From contig NC_091016.1 of assembly GCF_041296385.1 (NCBI RefSeq), forward strand, positions 15,227,497 to 15,291,496: a stretch of DNA of 64,000 nt, read 5' to 3'. Every line of letters begins with the position of its first letter. Positions within the stretch are counted from its first letter, which is position 1. The position numbers and the translations under genes are program-made. The stretch is from Aphelocoma coerulescens. Lineage: Eukaryota; Chordata; Aves; Passeriformes; Corvidae. Under the pieces are notes generated by a model. It had not been told where the DNA came from. It saw nothing but the letters and a program-made list of their open reading frames with translations, and did not search any database. Positions 47,005 to 62,000 of this stretch are shown in pieces.

Positions 47005-50000
47005 CTACAGGTCATCGACACTCCACCAGCCCAAAATGTTGGAGAGGTTTTCCTGCACGTGCGGAGGCTGGCTGGCAGCATGCTTCCTCAGCTTGGCGCC
47101 CATCACCTTGTAGAGGGCGCAGGCAAGCTTGGTGACCACAGTGCAGACATTGGCGCTTCGGACAGGCAGCGCCTTGTTCCCCAGGAAGGACCAGAGCACG
47201 GGCAGGGCGTAGCGCTGGACGACTTCGGGGCTCCTGGGATAAACCCATCCCACAAGCGCTGCCGGAAGAGAGACACAAACTTCTTAACCACCAGCCTTAA
47301 TGCAAACAAGGATCTACCTCTACTTGTGATTTTGGGAGTCTCTCTGGCTAAGATCAGTGAAATAACAGTGAGAGCCTCATGATCCAGAAATGGGCAAAGC
47401 AGCTGAACATCCCCGAAACAGAACCACCAAGCTCTCAGGACTAATTTCTCCAAACAGAGCCTTGTACCTGTGGCAGACTTCACACCTTTACTAAATCATT
47501 CCACAATTTATTTCTGCATGAACAGTGACTGAAATGTCAAATTGCCGTTTATTTCCATTTAGAAGTTGTCGAAACCCACGCCAAAGATTTTGAAATGCAC
47601 CATAGAGAGGCAGTTGAGAGATTTCTAATAAAAGGGATGATTCCATTGTTGTGACCTTTGATGTCAAGTGCCAAAAGTCTCATCTGGCTCTTCCCTTTGC
47701 TTGGTGGCACACGGCAAAGGGCAGTATTAGACCACACTTGGAAACTCCAGCCCACCAGAGATGGGTGCTGTTTGACAGCTGGATTTGAAACATCAGTGAC
47801 TAGCCGGTGTCTTTGGCAGAAGGCTTTTGTGGCTTCTAACAAACAGCTGTTTCAAACCTCAGGCTGTCTTAGGTAATTAGCCAGACCCCATTGCCATGGC
47901 ATTGGAGCCTCTCCAAATTTTAATGGCATTTCCCCTCACAATGTTAATGGCATTTTTTCTTACAATGTGCGCTGAAATAGGGGAATAGAGAGAGAAGAAT
48001 GCTACACAGGGGACAGAAATGTAACCAAAACACAAGTGTTCTCTCCCGCTGTCTCCAAAGCCTGCTCTCTGCTCATTTTCTGAACTGTATCAAACACAGA
48101 CAAAAATCTACTACCAACAGGCTCCTTGCATGGCAGATCTGGCTGAGAGATCAAAACCTGATATGGTCTGGGGACCATTCTTATTTTCTGACCAGGCAAA
48201 ATGTTATGTAGTCGCCATTTATTATTCTGTGGTGGAAGAGACTTCATTTTCTCTATGCTGTTAATCCACCAGCAGTCATCAACATTTAAACAGCTCCTGA
48301 AAGTACCTAAAACCAATTCTGCTAAGCAGGAAAAGGCTTACGGTACCCATTTTAAAATGGGAGTTCATTTGAGCTTACATGCAATTAAAGACATCGGTCA
48401 CTACGCAACTTGCGCAGAGAAATCTCAGAGAGATTGCCACTAAATCTCAGAGAGAGCATCTGCTCTTTCTAAAGAAGTCCTAATTCCAGTTGAATTCCTT
48501 TATTTGAAAAAGAGATTAAAATAGCTGCAAAACTAACTTCCCTATTCCTGGAGATCTACTTTATTCAAATGCTCTGTAAAGGGCCTTTGACACTCCAATC
48601 GCTGAAGGTGCCCTTTTGAGATTCAGAATGAAGACACAAAGTGTATTAAACCTTGCATTTAAAGATGCTGGCATAATTAGCAGTGGATTTAGCCCCAGCT
48701 AAAGCAAGGCTATAAATAAAGCAAGGCTGTACACTGTCTTCTCTAGCATATATTGAGATTATCATTTTTCCATCCCTTGGCTATTGCTGACATAGCAAGC
48801 TCCTCTGAGCAATCAATTATCAGCTGCATTTGGAGCATTTTGGGCAGCGCTGACATAGGAAGACCCTGACTGCACACCCTGAAATGCTCAGTCCAATGGC
48901 ACTTTGACAGCACAGGCAGGGAGCCTCAGCACTCTGCTTCTGCCCCTCTGCCCCCAAAGGCTGCCTTGCACAAAATCCGGGCCTCGTTAGGCTCGTGTGG
49001 GCTGAGTTTTGACCTAAGCTGTGACCCCCAGGCACTGCAGGCTTCCACCTCAAAACTTTCCAAGAGCAAAGCAAGAATTCTGTGAGGACAAAACAAATGG
49101 ATCCCCTGAAACAGCATTTGCCACCATTTTCCCTAAAGGATCAGAGCTGTCCCGGAGCTTCCAAGAGAGGAGCCAGCTTGGGAATTTTTAGCCCCTCCCT
49201 TTCCTAGAGGCGGCTTCTGAGATGCCCCAGTGAGAGCTCAGCCCCGAGGCCGAGCGCCGCCCCCATCTCAGATGCTGCACACCTCTGCAGCAGCCAGGGA
49301 AAACCTGCCCAATACACCTTCCATGGGTATTGGGCAGGAGGGACAAGCTCAGCACCTCCTGATTTGGACCTGTCTATTCACTGGCATTCCCTGTAAATTC
49401 TGCCTCGGAAGACCTCTTGGCTTAGAAGGGGAGGCCATACCTGAGAGATGCTCCGTGACATCCAGCAGAGCTTGGCCCTTCAGTTCACTCCTTCGGTGGC
49501 TGAACTCTTTCATCAGTGATACTTTATCTACAAGGGAAACACACATTTCTGCTCTCTCTTCTGAGGTCATAAGACAAAGGCCAGTGGGGAGGGAAAGGGC
49601 AGGGGCAACTACATTTTGTAAAAGAAAGGAAATTCCTGCCGATTTTTGAATCCTTTTCTTCTTTCCTTCCAGCCTACTTGGGAGGATTTTAAATTCCAAA
49701 AGAAAAGCTCTCCTTTCACATTTGTAAATCCAAAGTTGTCTGCTGTACCAGGAGCTATGTAAAACATTTCACATCAGGGACCTCAAGAGTTCAATCACAT
49801 GTAAGCAGTGAAAAGGTTTTGCATCCCAGAGCTTTGCAGAAGTGATCTTCTCCCTCCCCTATGGAAAAGGGTGAGAAGGCTCCAAAATTCACACATCCAT
49901 TCCCACCTGAAGGATAAGCTGTTTTTAAATTGCAGGTTACCTGTGTGGATCTAGGGACAAGACACCAAGTTACTCATACAAGAGCTATTACTGCTCAGTG

Positions 50001-53000
50001 CCTCAGTATCCTGTGGGTTTCTGTAACATCTGTGAAATCAGATCTTGGCAGAGAGACTGGAAAATGAACTGATTTCCCAATACTTGACCGTCGTATGTAT
50101 TTTAGTTTTCCTTGTGCCTATCTGTTGCGGTTTTGGGGGTCTTGTTTGAGTTTAGACGCTGTTGCCTGCATTATCCTGCAAGCCTCCAGTCCTACCACTC
50201 TAATAAGCCAAGGCAAGCTTTTCCTGGAGACAGAACATGTGTGGGATGAACTGTGGTCCCTCACAGGGTCACCAGGGCTGGCAGTGACAAAGCAGGCAAT
50301 CTGCTTCATTGGGAACCACTACAGAGCTACACCCCAGTGTGGGTTTCAGTAGCAGGGTATTATTAAGAGCTCCTTTCCTGCATGAAATACAAAAAGGAGG
50401 TCCCAAATTATCTTCATGCAAGCATGCAGTAAAGAACTGATCCTGCTGTCCTAATGAAGCTAATGCCTATAATGTGGAGCCTCCCAGGAGGCTGCTCTGC
50501 AGAGGTTCTGATGCGCCGGTGTCCCTTCATGCCAACAGCAAAGCTATTCATTTGGGAAGTCAAATGGGGACCAGGAAAACTCCAAACATCCCTTTGGCCC
50601 TGAATTCCAGCAAAGCTGTAGTCCAGCACTTCCTCTTCAGACAAGCAGCACAGAGCCAAGGGCTCCTGGGACTTTTGGGAAATGCCGATGCACATTCAGG
50701 CCTGTTGGGGGACTGGTGCGTAAGGACTGCACCTGCACAGCTTCTGGTGGATGTCAGCTGGAGGTTTCCACAGACAACAACAGCTGTCAAGGCACTCAGC
50801 GTTCTCTTGACTTGCAGAGGCAGAGACACAGTTGAGGAGAGTCCATGCCAGGGCTCAGCCTTACCTAAGTGAGCCATGGATGCTTCCAGCGCTTTCACAG
50901 CTGCGGCATAAACCCCGGGGTCCTTTGAGTTTAGGTTGTTTGTTATTCCTTCAACCAAACAGATGATCACCGGGTTTAAGGCATCTTTCAGGACGCCTAT
51001 GATTTCAGCCAGCACGTCCAGCGCCTTCTGCTTCACTTTCTTGTGCGTATCACCAAGTCTCGGGACAAAATAATCAAAAATCTGTGAAGAGAACAAACAA
51101 CATGAAAGCTGGATTAAAATGTCCTTGTTTGAGGAAGGGATGTAGAAATGAGCACTCAGCAATGTAAAAGATGAAAGTGATCCTTCCTGTCAGGTCAGCA
51201 CTTGCTTGCACAATTTTCCTGTGGGCCACTCACTGGAATGGTTGCGCAACCTCATGCTGGTTGAAAGATTTTCATATATTTTGAAGAGGTTTGGGCGGGG
51301 ACAGAATAGTTCCTATGGTGTTTCCCTCCACATTTAAATCATTAAATTAATCCCATTTATTGATGCAAAACAGTATCTTTGCTTTCCAAGTATGGAACCA
51401 GATATTTACAATGCCCGTTTTTCTACACAGTTGTCTCAAGTTCTGAGGGCAGTTATGATTTTGCCAAAACTATGGCTGGAGGAGATCCAGGTTTTGTTCC
51501 GTCTGTCTCAGAACCTGTGTCTGGAGAAGTGCAGGGCTCGGATCAACTCTTCCAGGATCCAGACCAATTGTCTACCTAGCAGGTAGACTTCTGAAATTTA
51601 ATGTGCTGTACCGCTCTCATTAGAGCAGGTTCAGTCCCTTGACAGCCACATTATCAGGCACCATTTTCTGGACAAAGGGAAAAAGCAGCTCCTGGGAGGA
51701 GAAGGAAGAGATCTGTCCCTAGCCATTTCCCTCCTTTTCCAAAGAGAAAAAAACGACCCCCCCAAGAAGGGTGAGCACCGTCTTTACCAAGAGGAATAGG
51801 GATGCCGATGGAAACGAGTAGCCAGAGTTGTGCCTGTGCAAGACAAGTCGGAGTTTACAGAAGTATCCTTTGAAAAAAATTGGTTTAAACCTGCCCAGCC
51901 TGATACTTCTCTTCCCCATCCAAACCCATTTTTTTGTCTAGAGAATAATTGCCACGCTTTCAGTGGCTGCATTCCCTTCACTTAACCCAAGTGGGAGTAG
52001 GAGGCAGCAGAAGTTACACCAGCAGAAAACTCTGTCCTCATTTGATGAACAACATCAATAGGCACCTGCCAGACAAATATATCTGGACTGAAATAACTTG
52101 TCCTGAAGCGTGGAGCTGAATTAAATATTTCAGGGTAAGAGGCACCAGCCTGTCCCACACAGCCAGGATGTAGTGCCAAGACACACTGAATTAACTTTCC
52201 TGCTACAGGCTTGGGAAAGGAGCTAAAGGAAAGGAACAATGAAGACACCCTACATACTTGGACAGTGTTAGTGGAGACGAGCTGGGGGCTGGTTTTACAC
52301 AGGTCTAGGAGGAGTGCCACTCCTTCCATCCGTGTCTTAAACTCCTTGGCTTCCAGGAGATTGTAAAGCTTCTGGAGTGGCTCCGTTTCTTTCACAGCCA
52401 GAGGTAACGTGACCTGGGCTTTTGGGCGGCATAGGAGGCGCTCATCAGAGGTAGACTTCACCCTGGAAAATAAAACCAAATTAGGACCTGTTGGTGATCA
52501 TACCTTCAGTTAATTGTGAGCAGAACATCTTGGGGAAGTTTCCTAATGATGTGATTTCAAGCTAGAAAATCCTGATCTAAAAAACAATGTGAGACCTCAT
52601 GACAATCTGTCATGGGTTAGCAAGCATAGTCCTGGAAGTTCTTGCAAAGGGGTGCTTACAGCTTCCTCTGTGACCTAACAGAACCTATCAGCTGGCCAGT
52701 TTGAATATGGACAATTCTTTAAGCCACTTAAAGTTGTGACCACCTCTGTGGTCCACACTTAAGAATAGGAAACCCCGAGGCAGACTCTCTCTCTCTTGTT
52801 TCCAGTGCTGGGACAGGTGGCTGCGGGCCCCGTGCAGGGGACAGCGGGCCCGGCCCAGGCCCTGCTCGGGCCAGGCCGGGCCAGGCCACGGCCATCCTGG
52901 AGCCGGTGGGCCCTGTTCCACCCGCGGAACCCCCCCCTCCCCCTTCACAGCAGGGCTGTGGGCAGCCGGAGCGGCTGGGCTCCCCCTCTCCAGTGCTGCC

Positions 53001-56000
53001 AAGATTCAGCTAAAGCTGCACCGCTTTCTGGCAGAGGTCATGTGACCAACAGTGATAAGCCACATTCCAGCTGCAAGGCCTAGGTGAGATTAAGCCTTTT
53101 AGTGCTATGAAGAGCTGAAAACTGGAGGGAAGAGAAAGAGGAGATGCTTAAAGCTAAAATTCTGTTGTGAAGCTATGGTAGATCAGAGTACCCCTTGTAA
53201 TTTCATGCAGGCATGGGGGGTGGAGCGTTCAACTTGTACTTGTGAGCAAAAGCACCTGCGCTGAGATAAGCAGATGCTGACGCAGCTGTAATTTCATGAG
53301 AAGTTTGAACAGGGAGAGATGGAAGTGATGAGGACTTTTGCTCCAAATGGAAAAGGACAAAACCGCAGTTCCTAGAGATACTCCCAGAGATAATCCTAAA
53401 GAGGAAGATGAGGAAGACCCTTTGCTCCCAGGGAAGGAGAAGGGCCTCTATTCTTAGAGATGAAATGCTCCCAGAGATGGGTGAAGAGAACTTTTGTTTC
53501 TGAACGGCTCAACCTTAAAATTTTACCCCGGTAATTCAGGAGTGGACCCTCAAAAGCAGTTGTGGGAAAAGATGCAAGTCGGGGGGAAGGGACTCGCATG
53601 CGAGCAGAGAACCAACGCGGGCGGCTGGCTCGTTGTGATAATGTTTTCATAGCATGGGCAAGAGAGACTCCTCTTCCTAAATGGACTGAACAAGGTTATT
53701 ATGGAAGTGGTAAACAGACTGAACATCTCAAGGGCTGTCTTTTTACATTGTCACTGGGAGAAGACAGAAAGGTGGGGGGAGGAGAAGTGTTCTGAAGGTG
53801 TGGTATGACTTTTTTTTTCTTCTTTTAGGTCTGTTAATAAACTTCTTTATATTCTTTCAAGTTTGGTGCCTGCTTTGCGTTTCTCCTAATTCTTATCTCA
53901 CAGAAGGTAAACAGTAATGAGTATTTTGGACCAAACCACTACACTAAATTGGTGTTTCTGCCTGGTTACAAACCAATCCCGCTACACAATCATTACAGGA
54001 GACAATCTGCAAGCAACATTCTCACCAGTGCTTACTCAGGAAAACCAAGGATGAGATGCATCTCACTTATCTCCAGACAGCTTCCCAGGTACACATGTCG
54101 CACTGCTTTGTGAGGAAAGAGAGACGCTACTTCCAAGTTTAAATGCCTCGTCATGAGGGAGGTGTGTGTCTTATAATAAGGAAACTCATCCCTCTGGAGA
54201 AGTGTCTCTACAGCAGGCATGACAATCTGGAAAAGTAGCTCAGATGCATCTGAACAGATGGATAGGGGCATATCTGAAGGATCCAGAAAATCAGTAACAG
54301 GGATAAAAACAGAAGCCAGACATCCCAGCACTACGCTCACATGATTGCTTCCCTAGAGACTAGATCCACAGCTTAACAAGCCCACTGGGAACAACTCTCT
54401 TGGATCAGCCGGTCTCTTCCATGAGCATGGGAAGATCCTGACTATGCTACTGAGCCATGTGGTCACTCTCCTGCCAGCGCTGAGCATGACAGAGCTAAAT
54501 AAATCCCCTCTGTTATCAGAGGACAACAGGTACAAGTAGCTCTCCCACTGGCAGGAAGAGACAGCAAGGACCAAATTCCTGTCTCAAATGCTGATTGCAG
54601 CACAGGGGAAAATAAACCAAACATGCTGCCCATCAAGCAAACGGTATGAAGGACAGGAATGTCAAGACAAAACGTCCACATTGAGACACCTGTTGACCAA
54701 AGTTGCTCAGGAACTGGCTTGCTACTTACTACTCATCTTGGTACTGTCTGAGGGTAAGAAAACCATGATTCAGGAAGGCCAAACCACATGCATGGGAAGT
54801 GCTATTTTGGGGAACGGCATCTTGCTTCAAGACTGGGACTTCTCATCAAAACCCCCATCTGAAAAAGACTGCTCTCAGAGGAAAAAAACCCTGCTTGAAT
54901 TTACTTGTCCCAAGTGAGGCAGTGGAGACATGGCCCTCTCACAGCCTCCACAGCACTGTCCTTGCCACTGCACTGGATCTTCTGAGCTGCAACCGATGGG
55001 TGTCTTTTTGTCGCCCATTTTTTTGTGGAAACCCTTCCAGAGAAGTTGTGTTCAGAGTAATGCAGAAGGAGACATATTTTTTGATAGAGCATTTGTAGGG
55101 AAAGGAAACAATCTCTGGCACAGGTCATCTCCACCGGAAAGATTTTCCTGAGGAAGAGACATGTAAAGCTTGTCATGTGCTTTGTCACATCTAACTAAAG
55201 TGCTCAGTACCGTTTACTAGAAGGCAATGTGGCCTGGGGCTTCTTCGAGCCATCGCTCCTCTTCTTCACAGGCTCCTGGACAGATGGGGGTTCAGCCTTC
55301 TGCGTTTCCATCCCCTACAAAGGCATAAAGAAACCCCATGGATCTTTAGAATGTAAAATAGGAAATTACCTGTTTAAAACACAACTTAGAACCAGGATCG
55401 CTGCTACCAAGGCTTAGGCAAACATTTCGGAACTTACAGAAGGAAACAGGCCAGAGGTTCAGTGATGCCAACTCTTTGTTTTCAATAGCCCAAGGCAGGT
55501 TATGGCTGCTACCATACTGAGCAGCAGTCTAAAATCCCAAATGCATTACTCTTGAGCATAAATGGGAATAATGCAAACTGGTAGGGAACGAATGTTCTTA
55601 AAGGAAGCTGCAGAAAAATTTGGACTCTTTGGAGGTTGGCCCATTGTGTTGGAAGTTGATTTGGTTCCACACTCACTCTCCCTGTTGCTGCACAAAGGCA
55701 CACTCCCTTCTATAATGGAGGTAAAAAGAATAAAAAAACCTCCAGGCAAACAAATGATTTTCCACTGGATGCTGCTGAATTCACCAAGCTTCTTCCAGCT
55801 CCACAGGGCATGACAGCAGGGCAGTATTGCCAGAAGACAGACAGTAATTGTAGTAATTGGGATTGACTGGGACATCTTTTGTATATTTGGAAATTTTCTT
55901 GGCACTACTGCTTCCTGTGTCTTTTGCAAAGACTCTGTTATCTCCAGAAGCACTGTTCTCACTTAATTGCGTCACTGGGGGCAGAGTAGGGATAGTGGGG

Positions 56001-59000
56001 TGGGGGGTTATGCTTAAATGTAAACCCATTTTCTCCTCTTTCCCTTCCCTGTTTGTGGCCGATATTCAAAATATCCAATACTACACTTTTCCCCTAATAC
56101 TATCAGTTCCTTTGTGCTCTGCAGATGAACAGGTTGAGGATCAACAGTTCATTCCCAGGAGCAAAAGGATTCGGCAGAAAAGGAATGAGATAAGATTAGG
56201 TATGTTTGATCTCATATCAGCAGTGGCAATACTTGCACAAAGGAGACATGTCTCCTACCAAGCACTTACTTTCTTCTTAATTCTTGTCAGAATATCTTCC
56301 AGGTCACGGGTGGAAAAAGATTGTTCCAAAAGCCTGTTAAATTGTTGGTGATTCAGCATCATTTTCACCATCTCCTGTCCATAATGCCTAACACAAGAAA
56401 GAAAGAAAGAAAGGTGAACAAACAAAGGAGGAGTGTTAACAGAATAAGCTGATACCTTAAACTCAGCAGCTGCCATACCTGCATGAGAAGGCATTACCTA
56501 CTCAGCAAAGAGAGAGATTTACCTCCACTTGTCACTGCACAGTGCTGTCAGCTGAACACAAGAGGCAAGAGGCGAACGTGGGGCAACAGAAAAATACAAT
56601 CTCACTCTGAAACTGTGGGTGCGCTTCTGTGGCATCGAAGGATCCCAGGGAACAAGCGAAACACCTCTGCTTTGAGTCAGAGCTTATTAGCAGTGCCTTG
56701 CTGCCATTGCACAGTCATTTGCCTTTCTTTAACTGGCAGGGAAGCCAGGACCAAATGCCTCATGCTTGCTTTTGATTATTCTATACCATATGTATGCACA
56801 GGGGCAGCTAGTTGCTCATGCGTTCTTGGCAGCTATTAATGGGAATTTAATCCTCAAAGTAAGGGGATTTTGGTGGTTTGGGTTGATTTTGCCACTAGGA
56901 AACCACAGTTTTCTTCAAGAAGCAATTTGGAGGTCATTCAGCCCCAGATAACAGCATTATAGAAATCTGCAGAAGAGGTTTAGAAAGACTGAATACATTG
57001 GCTAAAGATCCCTGGAATATTTCTAGGAAAGTCTTAAGTTAATGAGAAAGAGATGTATGGGATCCTTCAGTGATGAACATTAGCCAACATTTTGGCTTTG
57101 TCTTGTGCACCTAAGGCCAAGCAAAACTGTTTGACTGCCTCATCTGATGGCTCTTTTGATCTCAGGAAAGACTCATTCCAGTCCCAGGAAGCTGGCAATG
57201 CTCCCTCTTGCGGGACAACCTCAGGTTCCCCAGCACAGTCATTTCCCCAGACAAGCCAGGGCAGTGGTCACAGCACCAAGCCTGACAGAGCTCAAGAAGC
57301 GTTTGGACAATGCTCTCGGGCACATGGAGTGACCCTTGGGGGGCCCTGCGCACGGGCAGGAGCTGGACTCGATGACCCTGATGGGTCCCTTCCAACTCAG
57401 CGTATTCCGTGACTCTGTGAACCTCATCCACACAGTGAGGTAACTTAATATTTCCTTTAGCTTCCACTCTTTTGTGGTTTTGCCCTTTACAGCCAGACAC
57501 CCAACAGTTTTCCGGTTTTAGGAGGGGAAATGAAGATCATTACCTCGTGTCCTCGTGACAGTCCTGAGCAAGCGTCCCTGCCGCGTGCGCCAGCCTCTCA
57601 GCCCTGGGCGTTCCTGCGAGCTTCGTGACTCCAGTTTTCTCCATCAAGGACAGGAGGAGTTGGGCCGCGCACTTCCGCACCTGGACGTGGCGGCTCCTGG
57701 GAAGAAGAGAGCAAACACTGGGGCACAGGGAGCAGAGGGACACAGCGCAGGCCTTGGCCAGAGCATGCTCCCTGTCATTGCTGGGGGAAGGAGGCCTGGA
57801 TTCTCCCTGACACTTGGGACACCTGTAGAAGGTTCTGTCCTCAGAGAACCACAAAGTTAGCCCTGTACAGAAGGACTGCCTGCAAGCAAGAGCGAGGAAC
57901 TCAGTCTCCCTGCACTATCTGATACTCAATGTCTTTCCCCAAATTCACTCGGAGAAAGAGGGAAATTAAAGACAAGCCAGGCTGACCCATCAGGGGCCAG
58001 CCGCTACACAGACAGCTGCAGCAGGATTGAGGATATTTCCACCCATTTACCCCCAAATCTGCAGACCCGCGGAAAAAAACAAATGCAGGCAAAACACGCT
58101 GTGGGACATGAAGTTGCAGAATATCCAGCAATGCAGCCGGTTTCTTCTGTGAGGCTTGGCAAGAGATACATCTGAACGTTTCCCCCTTTTCCAAAGCTGA
58201 GGAAAGGGTGGCAGTCAGTTTAGCCAGGTTGTCCTGTTCTAGAGAGTGTCTCTTGGGGACTGTCAGGCCCAGCACCAACACTTAAGGCAGCACCTGGTTC
58301 AGCTGTCCCATGGCAGTCGGCCTGTGAAGGTGCCTGTACAGTGATTCATCATCTCAAGGCTAACATGAGACATCAGTTTGAATAGAAAGGGGGGCTCTAA
58401 GGCCAGGACAGTCATACAAGACTCCTCTTGGCAGGAGCTGCACCTGCTGTGCAGGCTGTGCCACACCCAGCACGTTGTCCCCCATGTGCTCCATGCCCCA
58501 GCAAGAACCCTCCTTACTTCTCAAGGGAATGGCATAATGAGGATGCATGGTTTTTCCCAGGGCCTCTGTGGTTAGGGCTGTGAAATATCAAAGAGTGCTC
58601 ACAGCTGCAGTTGCAATTGTCCCTCTTCCCACAAAACCACAGGGCTCTATCCTTAGCCTTTGCAGGCACTTTCACTTGCCCGCCATTCACCACATCTAGG
58701 CAACTCGGACAGACTGGGAGAACTCCAGGAAGCAGCAGCAAGCTGAGTCAGGGGAGGTTGAGGTTGGATATCAGGAAAAAGTTTTTCACCCAGAGGGTGG
58801 CTGGGCACTGGAACAGGCTCCCCAGGGCAGTGGTCACAGCACCAAGCCTGAGAGAGCTCAGGAAGCCTTTGGACAACGCTCTCAGGCACATGGTGGGACC
58901 CTTGGGGTGTTCTGTGCAAGGCCAGGAGCTGGACTCGATGATCCTGATGGGCCCCTTCCAACTCAGCATATTCTGATTCAGCTCTGTGATTCTGTCAACT

Positions 59001-62000
59001 AATGGGCTGCACGAGGGCAGAAATAGGTGACAAGAGGAAAGAAGTGAGGTTGATCGGAGAATCAAGTCACTGAGTTCACAGAAGATGCAGGATACAGGAC
59101 CCTTCCCTCCCACCATTCCCATTCTCTCTCTCAGCCCTTCTCCCCCCCACACAATAGAAGGTGAAGAATACCACTAAGACAAGAAGAACCTACTGGACTC
59201 CACTGTCCATGAGAGCAGTCATTGCTCGTGCAGGAGTCACATGCTCCACCATGACTCCCAGGGTCTGACTGGCTGCTTTCTGAACAAACTCTGGGGAGTT
59301 CCACACCATCTGGAGAAGGACCCGAGCAACCTCATCCACCTCCGAGTCCATGTCCTTCTGCAAGGTCACAAAGAGCTCTCCAAGAGTGACGATTGCACAG
59401 TAAGACACCTTTGAGCGAAGGTTGGTCACCTGGGGAAGTCATGAGGGGAAACATAAGAATCACCTTGAAAAGAAAACCAGTTGCCTTAGACAAAAGTCCC
59501 AGGAAACGACAACACTTCCAGCTGTGTCCAGGGGAACACAAAAGCACAGGCAGAGCAGAAGAGCACAAGCACAGAAAGGCACTTACTCTGGCACCAACTT
59601 GTGCTAGGCCTCAGGCCTGCTTACTGCAGGCCTGAAACATATTATTTCACTTAAAGTGTTCTACTTAACTCTCCTGTAATGTCCACTGCTTTGGTTTTAG
59701 GCCCTTTTATTCAAAAAACAAAGAAACAAATTAAAGCAAGGGCTGCTCTCAAACCATAAAGGCACAAGCCATAAAGACAAAGGAGTCATTTACTCCTCTT
59801 TGAAAAAGCAACAGCAGCAGTTGAAGCCCTCAGCCAGGAAACAGAAAACACAGGCTCAAGTCTACAGACTAATTGGCAGTGTTGAATCACAGCTTGGGCA
59901 GAGATTTGGACTGCAGCAAATAACATAATTGGTGTCTCCGTTTCTGCATTTGCACGTTGCATGATAATGGCAGCTCGCTCCAAGAGGAGAGTGCCCGAGA
60001 GTGCCCGACCTAGCAGTAAATAGAGCTACACGTGCACACAGATCCTATAGAGAGCTGACAGACATGAGAAATATAAGGTCTAGAAGCAGAAATGAAGGCA
60101 GTCCCTGAGCACACAGGGAGATGAACAGGCACATATCTACTCTACACACCGTGTATGAGGCACGGAGGACGATTCAGAACAATGTTCTTACCTCGTTGGT
60201 AAGTGCCAAGCAAACCTCACGAAGTCTACAAAGAAGGACTTCTGAGTGGGACTCAGCCAGGTGTTTGATGCTGAAGAGTCCCTTCTCCTTCAGCTCCCTG
60301 AAAGGCAAGTACCAAAAAGATTGACTTTCTCTCCACCCAAGAACTGGGCAGCACCCTCTGAAATTACCAGGCTGGCGGCTCAGTCAAACAAAGGGAGGTG
60401 CTTTTCAGGCAGTACTTGATGAAATCGTGGCACTCGCTGCCACAGGTTGCTGTGGCTGTCAAAAGCATACACAAATCCAAGAGGCAAATAGAGGGGTTTC
60501 AGAGTCTTCGTTTGTGGCCGTTTAACAAGGCAGCCTTTCTGAAGTCTCTGGCACATGAAGTCCCTATGTCAGTGCTTCCTGGAAGCTGTGAGACCGTGCC
60601 ATGCTGCTGTTTCTTGTCACCTCCCTGTGACTCTATGGCACAACTCAGTGCATTTCTCAGAAAGAAGAACTCCCTGTAGCTGCTCCTGGGACTCACATGC
60701 GGAAGGTCACAGGCAGACCCCGACTCCTGCCACTGCTGCCAGCAGTGGGGCCAGAGACAAATCTTACTCAGTCCCACTGCAACTCGAGGCACCCAAATCT
60801 CTACACTCCAAACTGCTGCCATCCTGCTTCTGGCTTCAGCCAGCAAATCATCTTGTCCCACAGCTTTCTCTCTTCCCTCAAGATTTCCTTTGCAGCTCCA
60901 CAGAGCAGCAGGCAAAGCGAGGAAACAGCACGGACCTGCTGCAGCTGGAGCACTGCTGCAGAGCAAGGCCAAGAAAAGGCTGCTCTCAAATCTTTATCCT
61001 CTCTCTGCTCTGGAGTGGTTTCACTGGTGCCCCTCGGCCCTCTGGGCTGTTGGGGCTCAGAGGCACTAGCAAGATACTCTCCTCACCTACCTTAACGCTA
61101 AGAGGGAGAAAGAGGGAACGGGGCCTTTCTTACCAGTCATCGCTGCTGAGCAAGGAGAGTGCCTCGAGCAAGGACTGCTGTGGCTCCAAAGAGGCTCCGT
61201 CCTTCTGCCCCTTCCCACGGAGCGGCTCCTCTCGGCGCTCGGCACCAGTGGCCGTCTGCGGGGTCACTGTAAGGAGAGGGTCAGCCCTGAGCGCTGCAGC
61301 CCCGGGCAAGGCACCCCGCCATGGAGCGGCCTGCAGCCCCATCTCCCAGCCAGGCTTCCATGAGGTACAAACTGGCACTGGCTCAGAGAATTCCCTGCTC
61401 TCTGGCTCCTTGCTTTCTCCCAGCCCCCCCCAGCTGGGCACAGCTCCTTGGCTAAACCTGACAATTGCCCACACAGCGCCAGCTCCCGAGTGCCACAGGT
61501 AGCACAGCCAGCGGCACCTTCCTGAGGCCGCAGAGCTCCCACTCCCTGTGAGACAGTGCCCACCAGCAGGACTTGCTACCCCAGGAGGGACCCCTCAGCT
61601 GCCTCTCTTGTCTCAGCGCCCTGATTTCCCCGAGCCCTGAGGACAGAGGCACTCTGCAACTCCCTGAGGAAAGACCTGCAGCTGCCTCGTGACAGCACCA
61701 AGCCGAGCCTGAACAACCGAGCCCTGCTGGGCCCGGCTGAATCCCCTCAGAGCAACTACCAGGGAACAGCGATACCTGACCCTTCACACCTCACAGCGCC
61801 TCTGTTCCCATTGACTTCAACTGCTCTAGACAGAGGGCAGCTGAGTGCACTTACATTTCAGCCTGCTATTGGGAAGGGAGTAGTTCATGGAGTTTGTTCT
61901 TTCTAAGCATCAGGAATCTTTACTATTTCAGTAAAGTACACACTGGCTGTATTTCAAAGATGCTGAGGTGAAATTTGTTTGCCATCAAATGGACTTGTGT

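Noticed and set aside
54032..54340. Open minus-strand frame considered as an extra TOGARAM2-like exon
   Set aside because: The exons at 55211-55314 and 52258-52462 already join in phase, and the frame has no TOG similarity.
57901..58281. Minus-strand frame of 126 codons in a TOGARAM2-like intron
   Set aside because: The neighbouring exons join in phase without it and it matches no part of the TOG array.
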